A stretch of DNA of 64,000 nt from contig NC_080672.1 in assembly GCF_030247195.1 (NCBI RefSeq), positions 10,664,001 through 10,728,000 on the forward strand, in the 5' to 3' direction. The position numbers and the translations under genes are program-made. Positions 44,501 through 53,377 of this stretch are shown in pieces; the first letter of the stretch is position 1, and each line of letters begins with the position of its first letter. The notes beneath the pieces are model-generated. The model searched no databases. It was not told where the DNA came from and saw nothing but the letters and a program-made list of their open reading frames with translations. This DNA is from Topomyia yanbarensis. Lineage: Eukaryota; Arthropoda; Insecta; Diptera; Culicidae.

Positions 44501-46095
44501 ACACGAAGTTTGGTAGTACTGCTGTCAGGTCGTAAAACAGCATGATGTGGCATGTAGTATGGAAAGGGTGATGACTCTACTTCATTTGGCTGTACTTGAG
44601 CTTCACGCATGTGTTTTAGATCCAAATATTCATGGATGAATTCACTGTAAGTTTGTTTTAAAGAAGGGTTGGCGTTCAATCGTCGTTCTAGAGACACGAA
44701 TCTTCGAAGCGCAATTGAACGGGACTCTCCAAGACGGTCGATTAGATATTGCTTTTTCGGAAGGGTTACGATGAATGTTCCCGAAGTGTCTCTCGTTGTC
44801 ATTTCATCGTACATCTTTTCACAAAGGGTTTCCTCTACTGACATTGTGCCCTTTGTCCGACACGATTCTAAATCCCAAAATCGCGTGAGTAAGTCATCCA
44901 ACCTCTCCTCAGAGCAGGAAACAACGGCCATGGTGGAATCGATGCTGCGACCCTTGGAGACACTTCCCGACACAACCCAGCCTAGTTGTGTATTTTGAAG
45001 AGTTGGTCCTTCCTCGTCTAGCTTGTGCTGCCCTTCGATTAGAAGATCGTAGAAAATCTCCGCTCCAATGATGATGTCTATCGTGCTCGGATTGAAGAAT
45101 TCTGGATCTGCTAACACGATCCCGCTGGGGAATTTCCATTTGCTGACGTCGAGTTTTCTTGTTGGGAGATCAGCAGTTACCTTTGTCAATACAAAGAACT
45201 GCAATGGCATGGTGTAATGAGACACACGAGAACGAATCCAAGCGGTTACTGATTGCTTGGAACAGGTGCTAGCTTGACCAATGCCCTTGATAGGCAAGCA
45301 TTCGCGACGACGTTGAAAATTGAGATTCTGAACAAGGTTTTCAGACATAAAACAAAGTTGTGATCCAGAATCTAGCAAAGCTCGAGCAACGGTGGTATTT
45401 CTACGACCGTCGCTGATGTTGATGAGAACAGTGGACAAGAGAACTGTATTTGGAACTGTTTGCATATTGGACGAGAGGACTGTAGTATGGCTAGTGGAAG
45501 GGTAGTCTGTGGTGCTCGACGTTTGTGGCTGAGTGTTACTCGCTGCTGAATTTGTTTTTCGAGCAGGTTGCTGAGTAGATGCTAACGAACCTTGAATCTG
45601 AGGGTTTTCTTGACTCTGCTGTGGTAGCGGGTTGGGCGTTTGAATCTTCTTTCCTGTTTGCGGTTGTTGATTCTGATTTGGTTTTGACTGTGTGTTTGAG
45701 GGGTTGCCTGAGTGCAGGAGGGTGTGATGGCTTCTCCCACATGTGTGACACGATCCTTTTGAGCAAAATCTCGCTATATGTCCCGGTGATAAACAATTAA
45801 GACAAAGCGACTTACGTTTCGCTTCATCTACTCGATCGGTCACTTTCAGCCTTGTGAATTTGTTGCATTTGAATGCGGAATGCACCTGATCTTCACAGAA
45901 AGGACACGACGCAGATGGTTGAGCACCAATGTGACTCAGTGTGGGAAGACGAACTGGTTTTCTGGATTCTACTTGATTTGATCTCCCGAGCCCAATGCTA
46001 CGAAGTACCATGCACTGATCCTTAAGAAAATCGATGAGATTCCTGTATGATGATTCTCCCAGCTCCGCAAAATGTTCGAATCGAGTCGCTGGCAC
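41515..46095 (-). CDS. pol: BEL/Pao end of gag plus complete pol polyprotein
   Basis: An open frame of 1526 codons. Residues 15-35 are the end of the Gag core; zinc-knuckle Cys/His clusters are at 64-127 (CPFCEDQVHSAFKC, CLNCLSPGHIARFC, CHTCGRSHH); aspartic protease LLDSGS is at 241-246; RT runs about 500-760 with YVDD at 653-656. RNase H is at about 825-960 (FCDAS, PRLELSSA, WTDST). The integrase has an HHCC zinc region (about 1140-1187) and D1217, D1282 and E1336 in GVDYCGP, CDNARYF and GLWEAAVK. All catalytic residues are in place and no stop interrupts the frame, so enzymes could be functional if translated from gag. It stops at 41515, about 980 bp before the 3' LTR. Confidence 0.95.
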   Translation of the reverse strand: MPATRFEHFAELGESSYRNLIDFLKDQCMVLRSIGLGRSNQVESRKPVRLPTLSHIGAQPSASCPFCEDQVHSAFKCNKFTRLKVTDRVDEAKRKSLCLNCLSPGHIARFCSKGSCHTCGRSHHTLLHSGNPSNTQSKPNQNQQPQTGKKIQTPNPLPQQSQENPQIQGSLASTQQPARKTNSAASNTQPQTSSTTDYPSTSHTTVLSSNMQTVPNTVLLSTVLINISDGRRNTTVARALLDSGSQLCFMSENLVQNLNFQRRRECLPIKGIGQASTCSKQSVTAWIRSRVSHYTMPLQFFVLTKVTADLPTRKLDVSKWKFPSGIVLADPEFFNPSTIDIIIGAEIFYDLLIEGQHKLDEEGPTLQNTQLGWVVSGSVSKGRSIDSTMAVVSCSEERLDDLLTRFWDLESCRTKGTMSVEETLCEKMYDEMTTRDTSGTFIVTLPKKQYLIDRLGESRSIALRRFVSLERRLNANPSLKQTYSEFIHEYLDLKHMREAQVQPNEVESSPFPYYMPHHAVLRPDSSTTKLRVVFNASCSTMSGVSLNDALMVGPVVQEDLLSTVIRFRIHKFAIVADIAKMYRMVNIASNDHRFQRILWRDSPSEPIRTFELTTVTYGTSSAPYLATKCLQRLAENGAELHPTASKILLKDFYVDDMLSGAESVEDGIKIYGEMNELLHPAGFTLRKWSSNSSEILAAIPEILKDDRTSLELDSSKSTIKTLGLSWEPSSDYFRFSVPQWNDSTEINKRIILSDFARLFDPLGLVGSVVVQAKIFLQDLWKQKCSWTETLCEELQHWWLEFRRNLIGLSTLKVPRWLAFGNDTISAEIHGFCDASEKAYGACIYLRCTTYDGLVSVRLITAKSRVAPLDDVQRTKKKMTIPRLELSSALVLSHLYEKVVNSLGISAQPFFWTDSTIVKCWLASSPSRWQAFVANRVSEIQHLTRSGVWNHIAGSENPADVISRGMTPDQLAEYRVWWDGPEWLLRPRRVWPMTALTDVREVDQTLLEEKPVVATPVQHHQPNEIFKLRSTLTALIRIAALCRRFAFNCRNFDNRKTGYLSFQEREETLLQLVKLAQKESFGEEITQLSLKGEVNSSSRLISLRPKLTAGIVVVGGRLENALVSPSRKHPMILDNRHPLTLLIANHYHLIYLHAGQQLLIASIRERFWPLHLRSLCRKVVRNCVRCFRTRPRLQEQVMGDLPPERVCPAPPFTRVGVDYCGPFKIRFPHRKTDVRICYVVIFICLVTKAIHLEMVSDQTTDGFIAALRRLVARRGRPEIVMCDNARYFVGAKRELDQLRRLFNSQAFTNSIPQAAASEGINFKFIPPRSPNFGGLWEAAVKPMKYHLKRTLGTDIVTPDEFYTLLTQIEACLNSRPLTPVSNDPTDLEVLTPGHFLVHRPMSAILEPSLEALRENTLSRWQRVQRYLQTIWKKWSTSYLSNLQNRTKWTTQQNNLTEGMMVLVKDDNQPPLRWSLGRIVNAHTGDDVKVRVVVVKTKDGLFTRAISKICVLPIQDNESLTANNQRTQ

Positions 46096-46934
46096 ACCAT
46101 ATGCTGCAAAATGGTACTCATTCCATCAGTGTCTTCCCCAATCTTCTGGAGCATCATGAGATTGGTTTCGAATTCACCAACCACGCGATTAAGCTGTTCG
46201 TACGATTCTTTATCCATTGGCTTCACGGCGAATAAAGCATCTAAGTAAGACTTGGCGATGAGTTTCTTGTTTTCGTAGGTCCTTTGTAAACTGTTCCAAG
46301 CGATGGAATAATTTGCAACTGTAAGTTCGATGGAAGAAATTTCTCTCAGTGCGTCGCTGGTTAAGGATGTCCGTAAGTACGTGAATTTATCGATTGTAGA
46401 TAAATGCTCGTTGTCGTGGATCATGCTGACGAATGAGTCACGAAAGGTTATCCACTCGCGCAACTTACCACTGAATATCGGTAACTTGAGTTCAGGAAGT
46501 TTTACTCGAAGTTGTGCTTCAGGAATCGATGACACTCGAAATTGTGTTGTCACGACATCGCAACTACTACCTGCTGGAACTGCTAACGTTAACAATAATT
46601 GCTTTAAAGAATAGTACTTATTTTCAAAATCTCTAATAACCTTTACATTATCCTGCTCTCGTTTTTCTGTAATTGAGATACGCAGCGATTTCCGTTCCTC
46701 CTCCGTTTCAACAGACTCCGCAAAGTCATCCTCCTCTTTGTCAGTCAGTACCTCAATACGCATCCTTACATCCAGAAACTTATCGTAAATCTGATCTAAC
46801 TTGGCGATTCGCATTTCTAGTGAGCTTCGATCACGGTTTTCTCGGTAGTTGGTGATAAATAATTTAAAATTGTCTACCGAGCTCCGTAATGTACGCTCCT
46901 GCTTCAGCAGAATTCTTAGATCGTCCCTCGGCAT
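45969..46934 (-). CDS. gag: BEL/Pao gag, N-terminal part
   Basis: Starts MPRDDLRILLKQERTLRSSV and runs 321 codons. Residues about 140-300 form the retrotransposon Gag core of BEL/Pao elements (LPELKLPIFSGKLREWITF, FRDSFVSMIHDNEHLSTIDK, FTYLRTSLTSDAL), preceded by a coiled-coil-like charged region. It should assemble the virus-like particle. After about residue 300 (WENHH) the frame continues as unrelated residues, while the expected YRNLIDFLKDQC sequence appears in the next frame (pol entry). BEL/Pao elements normally have a single gag-pol frame, so a one-base indel near 46035-46060 is the likely cause. Confidence 0.88.
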   Translation of the reverse strand: MPRDDLRILLKQERTLRSSVDNFKLFITNYRENRDRSSLEMRIAKLDQIYDKFLDVRMRIEVLTDKEEDDFAESVETEEERKSLRISITEKREQDNVKVIRDFENKYYSLKQLLLTLAVPAGSSCDVVTTQFRVSSIPEAQLRVKLPELKLPIFSGKLREWITFRDSFVSMIHDNEHLSTIDKFTYLRTSLTSDALREISSIELTVANYSIAWNSLQRTYENKKLIAKSYLDALFAVKPMDKESYEQLNRVVGEFETNLMMLQKIGEDTDGMSTILQHMVCQRLDSNILRSWENHHTGISSIFLRISAWYFVALGSGDQIK

Positions 46935-47480
46935 TTTGGATGCGTTTAGTTTTTATCATTCACTCACTGCACCACCTCAACAGTACCAATAAGACTTATT
47001 TGACCTTGCTCGAAGTTAGCAATCAACCCAGCGATATAATAGAACTTACGACCTAACTACACTGTTCCAGTACAAATTGGTTAAGCGATCCGAAAGTCTC
47101 GAAACATAACCCAAGGCTCAATTTATAATTTAGCAAAGACGACAAAGATTGAACATCACAATTTTATTGTAAACCATGCATGCACGAGGCATCAATTTAT
47201 TATTTGCAATGGCGGTCTGACCATGCAATTCAGCACCGCGCCATAGACATACCGCCTTTGTGTTACTTAGCCTTTTGTCCCTGTCCTCGATGGCGTCTTG
47301 TAAGAGCCGATTCTCGGCGGTTTCAGCGCAAATCGCCCTGGTCCAGCAGCAAAGTTTCCCGACGCTCCAGCAACAGCAACAGCAGCAACCTTCCGTCGCA
47401 GAATTCGACTGATTAATTGTCGCTTGCACCAAACAATGGTGAACCTTTGATGCAGCCCAGGTTTCTCCACGCGGTTTCTC

Positions 47481-47500
47481 GAATCCGGCTCGAAGGACCA
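47481..47500 (-). promoter_or_regulatory. Primer binding site complementary to tRNA-Tyr 3' end
   Basis: Two bases inside the 5' LTR the minus strand reads TGGTCCTTCGAGCCGGAT. Its complement, ATCCGGCTCGAAGGACCA, is the CCA-bearing 3' end of an insect tRNA-Tyr (from memory of that tRNA). It is the reverse-transcription start site. Confidence 0.8.
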
Positions 47501-47502
47501 AA

Positions 47503-47872
47503 TGTTGATGACACTCCGCACTGGTTCACTTTTCGTCGATTTTGTAGATAGAAACTCGCGTGTGACTTTAAACTACGGACTTTATTGAACTGAACCTGCT
47601 TTATTAATATTTGCATGCACTGGTTTTATTGTACTTGACTCGTTGATAATGTGGTAACGACTAAAATGTATATCCTATATCCCGTACTACCTAGCCTACG
47701 ATCAGTGATCGGTGATAACGAGAGCAAGAGAGGATCGAGAGAATGATAAGCCGAAGCTATATTCACCACAGCACTCTGCGCTTGGTCTTCTGTGGCTGCT
47801 AGGTATCGCCTTAGTAGCTTTTAGGCGATCATGTCGCGTCCCTAAACTACTCTTCTCTTCGTTGCTCCAACA
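47503..47872 (-). repeat. BEL/Pao 5' LTR
   Basis: 370 bp, TGTTGATGAC to CTCCAACA on the plus strand, intact TG/CA ends, followed by target copy ATATC. It holds the same AATAAA at 47581-47586 (minus sense). Confidence 0.93.
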
Positions 47873-47877
47873 ATATC

Positions 47878-48485
47878 TTTTCAATTATTATTCCTACTGG
47901 TTTCATATATTCTATGAAGTTATTTTAATTGTCATCATACATAATTTTTTTAAACGCATCATTTTTCACTTCTCGATTATTTTAGAAAATATTGAGGAAT
48001 AGTTTTTTTCGAATCATTTTTAATTCTATTGGAGACAACGAAAGACAAGTGAACATTTTTGAGTTTTATAGTGTTAATGCAGCATTTCTAATTGCGACTA
48101 GAGTTGGCTGTCCATTTTCGTCTGTTGAAAAGTTAAAGTCGTAAGAGATAGACCGATGATCTTCTTGAAAGAAATGTATCTTAATAAGACCAACAACTTT
48201 CTGGAACATGCTGAAGCTCTCTCTACGATATTTAAGAAGTTATGTTAAAAAACGTTTTTAAGGGTCAATAACTTCAAGTGTACTATAAATAGAGATTTTT
48301 GGTATCAGTAAAGATGTTCGAAAAAAAGAAATTCTTTAACATTTCTAAAGACTTCGACCTATTTTTCATGCTTTGAAAAAAATTGTGGCAATTATCTCAC
48401 TTCAAGGGGAATTAATCATTATAACAATATCACCAAAATGAAGGTCTTGGCTATTTATAAAACATCTTAGAAGACATCATCATCG
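47878..48485. other. Unassigned repeat-like intronic DNA
   Basis: Between the BEL element and the LINE. AT-rich, with dispersed-repeat style wording (GAAGTTATGTTAAAAAACG, TCGACCTATTTTTCATGC). No gene. It should be continuous with the sequence left of 40160 before BEL insertion. Confidence 0.35.
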
Positions 48486-48490
48486 GTCCT

Positions 48491-50215
48491 GTGTGTGGTA
48501 GTGGAGAAAGGGTCTTCCAAACTTCCTACTGCGGCAAGTATCCATTTATTTTGAATAATTTAAGCGCTGAAATGTTCCCCGATTCCAGTTCTTCGTTAAT
48601 TACCAGCACATTATCAGTATCAGCATCAGCACATTGCCAGCATCAGAACCAGATGCCGTATTTCATGTCAGCGACCCGCAGTTGTTTACAAGAGGAACAT
48701 AGTCCAGCTGCATTTCACGAAATATCGTTTCTTCGGTCACCGGGACGCACACTTGCCACCAGTCGTGAGGAAGCCCTTAGTCCCCCCACCACAGTCGAGC
48801 CCTTCCTGCCAGCGACCAGCAGCCGTCCCGGTCCTGTGGTGGAGTTGGGACAAGGGGTCTTCCGCAAACCTACTACAGGCAAGTACAATGCATCTGCGAA
48901 CTCTTCCTTGCCTCAATGCTCTTCGATTTCCAGCTTTGGTCAACGACAGGACAAGCTGCTGTTATACTACCAAAATGTTGGTGGAATCAACTCAACCGTT
49001 GAACAATATCGTCTTGCAGTCTCTGATAAGAGTTTTGACATCATTGTCCTCGTGGAAACGTGGTTGAACGATGACACACTTTCCAGTCAGGTGTTCGGAA
49101 CCGGCTACGAGGTGTTTCGTTGTGACCGAAACCCGAACAACAGCCGAAAATCCACCGGAGGTGGCGTATCAGTGGCAGTTAATTCCTGCTTGAAGGCAAG
49201 AGCTGTCGAGAACATTTCTTGGGTTTGCCTTGAGCAGGTTTGGACGATTATCGAGCTTGCGGACCGTAAGTTGTACCTGTGTGCTTTGTATGTTCCACCC
49301 GATCGCGCTCGTAACATCGAATATGTCGAAGCACACTGCAGTTCGGTTTTTACGATCCTCGAATATGCTAATGCAGTTGATGAGATCATGGTGGTAGGAG
49401 ATTTTAACCTTCCTAGCATTTCATGGAAATCTTCCCGCAATGAATTTCTTTATCCGGATTCCGACCATTCCGTTTTCCACCCAGGTGCAGTGAGACTACT
49501 TGACAGCTATAGCCCAGCCACATTACTACAAATTAATCATATTGCCAATGAGAATAGCCGCCACCTCGACTTTTGTTTTGTCAGCGATCAGGTCTCCGCC
49601 ACATCAATAGTGATGGCTCCCTTCCCTCTAATAAAACTAGCAGCGCATCATCCTCCATTGATCGCCAAGATTGATAGCACTGTGGTGCACTGTGACTTCG
49701 ATATTTCACCGCCCTCCGTCTTCTACGATTTTCGTAAAGCTAACCATCAAAGTATCGCAGACTTTCTTTCCACCATCGGTTGGGAAAATATTCTAGACCC
49801 CGAAGAAGTCGAAACCGCAGTTCAAACATTTTCCAACGGATACGTTATTGACAGGCACGTTCCGAAGAAAGTTCACCATCGACAAGCCGGCCCTCCATGG
49901 CTAACGAGTACGCTACGACGGCTCAAATCCATCAAAAGAGCTGCCCTGTGGAGATTTACCAAATATCGCACAATACCACTCAGAAACTATTACGTTAGTC
50001 TCAACCACGCTTATAAACGAGCCAGTCAACACTCTTTCTTTCGATATCAGCAAAATATTCAGCGCGATCTTAAGTCGCATCCTAAACGATTCTGGGAATA
50101 CGTGAACGAGCAGCGCAAGGAATCTGGACTGCCGTCGTCTATGACTTTCAATGGTAACACAGCTACCACATCTCGAGACATATGTGCACTTTTTCGCGAA
50201 TGTATTCACAGATGA
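48491..50215 (+). CDS. LINE ORF2 5' part: leader, APE endonuclease, linker
   Basis: An open frame of 574 codons. Residues 1-155 are a Ser/Pro-rich leader with an internal imperfect repeat (GERVFQTSYCGKYPF, then GQGVFRKPTTGKYNA). The endonuclease spans about 157-390: LLLYYQNVGGINS, VLVETWLND (catalytic Glu of ETW), GGGVSVAV, YVPP, VVGDFNLPSISW (GDFN intact), HLDFCFVS and AHHPPLIAKI (the S/A-DH block with His). The linker after 400 precedes RT. The frame ends at 50215 because of a frameshift near a T run at about 50190; RT continues in the next frame. The start shown is the first Met and may be inside an older, longer frame. Confidence 0.85.
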   Translation: MCGSGERVFQTSYCGKYPFILNNLSAEMFPDSSSSLITSTLSVSASAHCQHQNQMPYFMSATRSCLQEEHSPAAFHEISFLRSPGRTLATSREEALSPPTTVEPFLPATSSRPGPVVELGQGVFRKPTTGKYNASANSSLPQCSSISSFGQRQDKLLLYYQNVGGINSTVEQYRLAVSDKSFDIIVLVETWLNDDTLSSQVFGTGYEVFRCDRNPNNSRKSTGGGVSVAVNSCLKARAVENISWVCLEQVWTIIELADRKLYLCALYVPPDRARNIEYVEAHCSSVFTILEYANAVDEIMVVGDFNLPSISWKSSRNEFLYPDSDHSVFHPGAVRLLDSYSPATLLQINHIANENSRHLDFCFVSDQVSATSIVMAPFPLIKLAAHHPPLIAKIDSTVVHCDFDISPPSVFYDFRKANHQSIADFLSTIGWENILDPEEVETAVQTFSNGYVIDRHVPKKVHHRQAGPPWLTSTLRRLKSIKRAALWRFTKYRTIPLRNYYVSLNHAYKRASQHSFFRYQQNIQRDLKSHPKRFWEYVNEQRKESGLPSSMTFNGNTATTSRDICALFRECIHR

Positions 50216-51809
50216 GGCACTAACCATTGAGCAAATCGAACTCGCTGCTAGCAAAGCTCCACTTGTGGGTCAAACTATGAGTGATATCGATGTCGACGCA
50301 ACGATGATTATCAGAGCTTCCTCTCGGCTTAAGTCATCTTTCAATCCGGGACCCGACGGGTTCCCCTCTGTTATCTTGAAAAGGCATATTGAAACTTTGA
50401 TTACTCCGCTTCTTCACATCTTTCGAGCATGTATTGCTAGAGGAGTTTTTCCATCTTGCTGGAAATACGCGGACAGGTTCCCAGTCCACAAGAAGGGTAA
50501 TGAGCGAGACGTCAATAATTACCGTGGAATAACTTCATTGAGCGCTGTTTCGAAGTTGTTTGAGCTGGTGATTTTGGAACCTCTTCAGGCTCATTGTAAG
50601 CAGTACCTAAGTGACAATCAACACGGCTTCACGTCCGGACGGTCAACTGCGTCTAACCTGCTGTGTTTAACATCCTACATAACAGAGAGTATGGAACATC
50701 CTGCTCAAACCGACGTTGTTTACACCGACTTATCTGCAGTTTTCGATAAGATAAATCACGATATCGCAATCGCAAAAATGGAGAGATTTGGAATAAATGG
50801 TAGTGTTTTGCAGCTGTTTCGATCCTACCTCACAGACCGAGAGATAGTGGTCGTCATAGGAGACTCTCAGGCTCCCACTTTCATTTTTACGTCAGGAATA
50901 CCTCAAGGAAGCCACTTGGGACCATTGATGTTTCTGCTATACTACAATGATGTACATCTAGTTCTGAAGACTCCACGATTATCCTTCGCAGATGCCCTCA
51001 AGATATTTCGACTGATTCGTTCAATTGAAGATTGCAGATTACTCCAACAGCAGCTTGATGTCTTTGCTGATTGGGGTAATACGAGCCGCATGTGCGTGAT
51101 CCCGAAGAAGTGTTCGGTTATATCGTTTTCACGGAAAAGGGATTCGATTCATTTTAACTACCGTCTACTAGAAATAGACATTGAACGCGTCAGTCACGTT
51201 AAAGATCTGGGAGTGATTCTGGATTCTCAACTTACGTTTAAGCAACACGTCTCTTATGCAGTTGGTAAAGCATCTTGAGCCCTGGGATGCATCTTCAGAA
51301 TAGCCAAAAATTTTACAGATATCTATTGTCTCAAATAGCTCTACTGTTCTTTATCGCGATCAATACTAGAATATTGCTCTGAAGTTTGGAGTCCAAACTA
51401 CAATAACGGCGTTGAGAGAATAGAGTCCGTTCAGCGTCGCTTTTTACGTTTCGCGCTTCGTAGATTGCCGTGGAGAGATCCTTCCCGACTACCACGCTAT
51501 GAAAACCGGTGTCAGCTAATTGAACTAGAGCCCCTACATGTTCGAAGGAATACTGCAAGAGCTTTGTTCATCGCTGACACTCTGCAAGGTCGTATAGATG
51601 CCCCAGCTATTTTGGAACAAATCAACATAAACGTCGCACCTCGAGTACTACGCAACAACATTATGTTCAGATTACCATTCCGACGCACTAACTATAGTAT
51701 GTATGGAGCCATCACTGGTCTGCAGCGAATTTTTAACCAGGCAGCTTCAGCATTCGATTTCAACGTTTCTCGACAAAACTCTGCGTATACGTTTTTCCAG
51801 ACTGTTTAA
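50151..51809 (+). pseudogene. LINE ORF2 3' part: reverse transcriptase with FADA active site
   Basis: RT blocks in order: FNPGPDGFPSVILKR, RFPVHKKGNERDVNNYRGI, QHGFTSGRSTASNL, VVYTDLSAVFDKINH (first catalytic Asp), IPQGSHLGPLMFLLYYND, and LSFADALKIF, where the FADD box reads FADA, removing a catalytic Asp. The thumb and C-terminus follow (KDLGVILDSQLTFKQH, RFALRRLPWRDPSRLP). In-frame stops are at 51276-51278 (TGA) and 51336-51338 (TAG); after them the same frame is open to 51809. Inactive. Confidence 0.88.
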
Positions 51810-51976
51810 TCAATTAGCTAACAACACTTGACATTTTTATTCTTTGTTTTTAATTATTGTATGACTATTGTTCTTGTGTACTTGATTGTTAGAAATAAGA
51901 TTAGCATTAAGTCCAACATCATTGGGGCTTTGATATGCCTGTTGATGTATTAAACAAATAAACAAAATAAACAAAT

Positions 51977-53377
51977 CATTGCTGTACGCTTTACCGTTTT
52001 CACGTGAATAATTTTACGCGTGTTTTTGGCAACAAAACCACTGTGTAATGGTACGATGGAAGTGATACGGGTTTTATAGATATGCGCGCGAAAATTGGTT
52101 ATGTCGCTGATGTTAAAACTTATACGATGTAAACAATGCACATTGAACTAATTTCATCCAAAACTTCAATAGAAACAACCAAATGAAAAAAAAATTACAG
52201 CAATTTGAAAGGGATGAAATTTGATTCCGTCGTACACCCCCAATTTGAAAAACCTGAGCGTGAATGACCACTGAGGTTAAAAATTAAATAAATAATAATA
52301 AAAATGTATGACAAAATTGTACTATGATGTATGATAATATCCACAGTTCACACTGAAGTCCGATTTAGCTCAAACTTTGCATTATTCCTGGTATTGAAGC
52401 TTTTGCACAGTAGCCGTTTTGAAAATTCAGATTGACCATTTTAATCGGTACCCCAATGAGCACCCATCATCAGCGAAACGTTCGTGAGATCATTTTATGT
52501 TATTTTTCAAATCCTATATATAATTTAACCAAATATTTTCCTTATACCAATTATGCGCCCGAAACAAAAATATTATTTTTCATTCAGGAAGTGAAACTAC
52601 GCTGAACGAAATGAATGGACAGGCAGAACCGTAACAGGCGGTTGCAGCTATATCTTTAACCTTCAGAGAGAGAAAAAATAACTGCCGGTCGGTGAGAGAT
52701 GAATTTTAATCAAGGTAATGCACATTTTAAGATCATTACAAATTTAATTTATTTAATTTAACTTCATCACAAAGTATGCATCCAAGCTGATGCGTCTCCA
52801 TAACGCTAACTGCGATGGAGACGCATTAGCTTTTGTAAGATTAATAGGTAAATTTTCAAAATGATTAAATTTTTAAAAGACTTCATCTGGATGGAATAAA
52901 AAGCAGAATCCTGCTATTGGTTGTGTCATACAATAGGATACAAAGCAGGTCCTCGCTGGAATATAATCGTTAAACAAAACATCCACACAGCCATCCGATT
53001 GAATCCCCTTCGGCAAACGTTATCTGTATTCAATCAGTAAAGCGATAACTCAATTTACAATATCGAATAACCCATTTAACACGGTCTAGAACCGGCACCG
53101 TATTATAGAACATCTCCACCAACGCGGAATGAGAACGCCATTTTCATGGTATGGGAATTTGTTTTCGGGTGGTACCACAGTATATGAAAAAGGGGAAAAT
53201 AATCAGCATTCATCCGAATCGACCAGAAATGGTCGGAACCGACAAGAAACGCGCCCGAATCGTTTCGATTATTTGATTAAGGTTGATTTATTACTTTTAT
53301 TATTACAGAATGGCGAGGCGGGATTTGAACAGCATTAGGAAGACTGGTTTTAATAGCAAAGTATAAGTGCAACTTAC
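51977..53377. other. Intron DNA adjoining the first SPR coding exon
   Basis: No gene or clear repeat recognised. It includes a short inverted pair near 52790-52830 (GATGCGTCTCCATAACGC and GCGATGGAGACGCATTAGC), a hairpin of about 14 bp. Confidence 0.4.

Larger units (their letters stand above)
40165..47872 (-). mobile_element. BEL/Pao LTR retrotransposon, nearly intact, 7708 bp
   Basis: A complete element on the minus strand: 5' LTR (47503-47872), tRNA primer site, gag, pol with zinc knuckles, protease, RT, RNase H and integrase in BEL/Pao order, a 3' spacer, and 3' LTR (40165-40534). The LTRs are 370 bp each and differ by eye at a single base. A 5-bp target duplication, ATATC, flanks the element (40160-40164 and 47873-47877). 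One frameshift separates gag from pol. It is in the same transcriptional sense as SPR. No envelope-like gene was recognised. Confidence 0.95.
48486..51976 (+). mobile_element. Non-LTR retrotransposon (Jockey/CR1-like) with endonuclease and RT
   Basis: ORF2 with APE-type endonuclease and RT but no RNase H, then a 167-bp 3' untranslated region and a short tandem tail of AAACAAAT words at about 51945-51976. No gag-like ORF1 is present, so the copy is 5'-truncated near 48486. Damage is light: one frameshift, two in-frame stops and a mutated RT active site. Clade placement is uncertain: absence of RNase H and a repeat tail fit CR1- or Jockey-type elements. Confidence 0.88.
17173..53377 (-). other. 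SPR: SPR large intron, 36.2 kb
   Basis: Bounded by the donor GTAAGT at 53377-53372 (after codon GTG CTG ATG G) and the acceptor GCAG at 17176-17173, read on the minus strand. It separates TM1 from TM2, a common intron position in this receptor group. It contains the T-rich repeat, piggyBac-type MITE, histone H3 pseudogene array, three LINE families, hairpins and the BEL/Pao element described separately. Confidence 0.88.

Noticed and set aside
41531..45139. Several 60-125 codon frames on both strands across BEL pol
   Set aside because: Shadows of the 1526-codon minus-strand frame.
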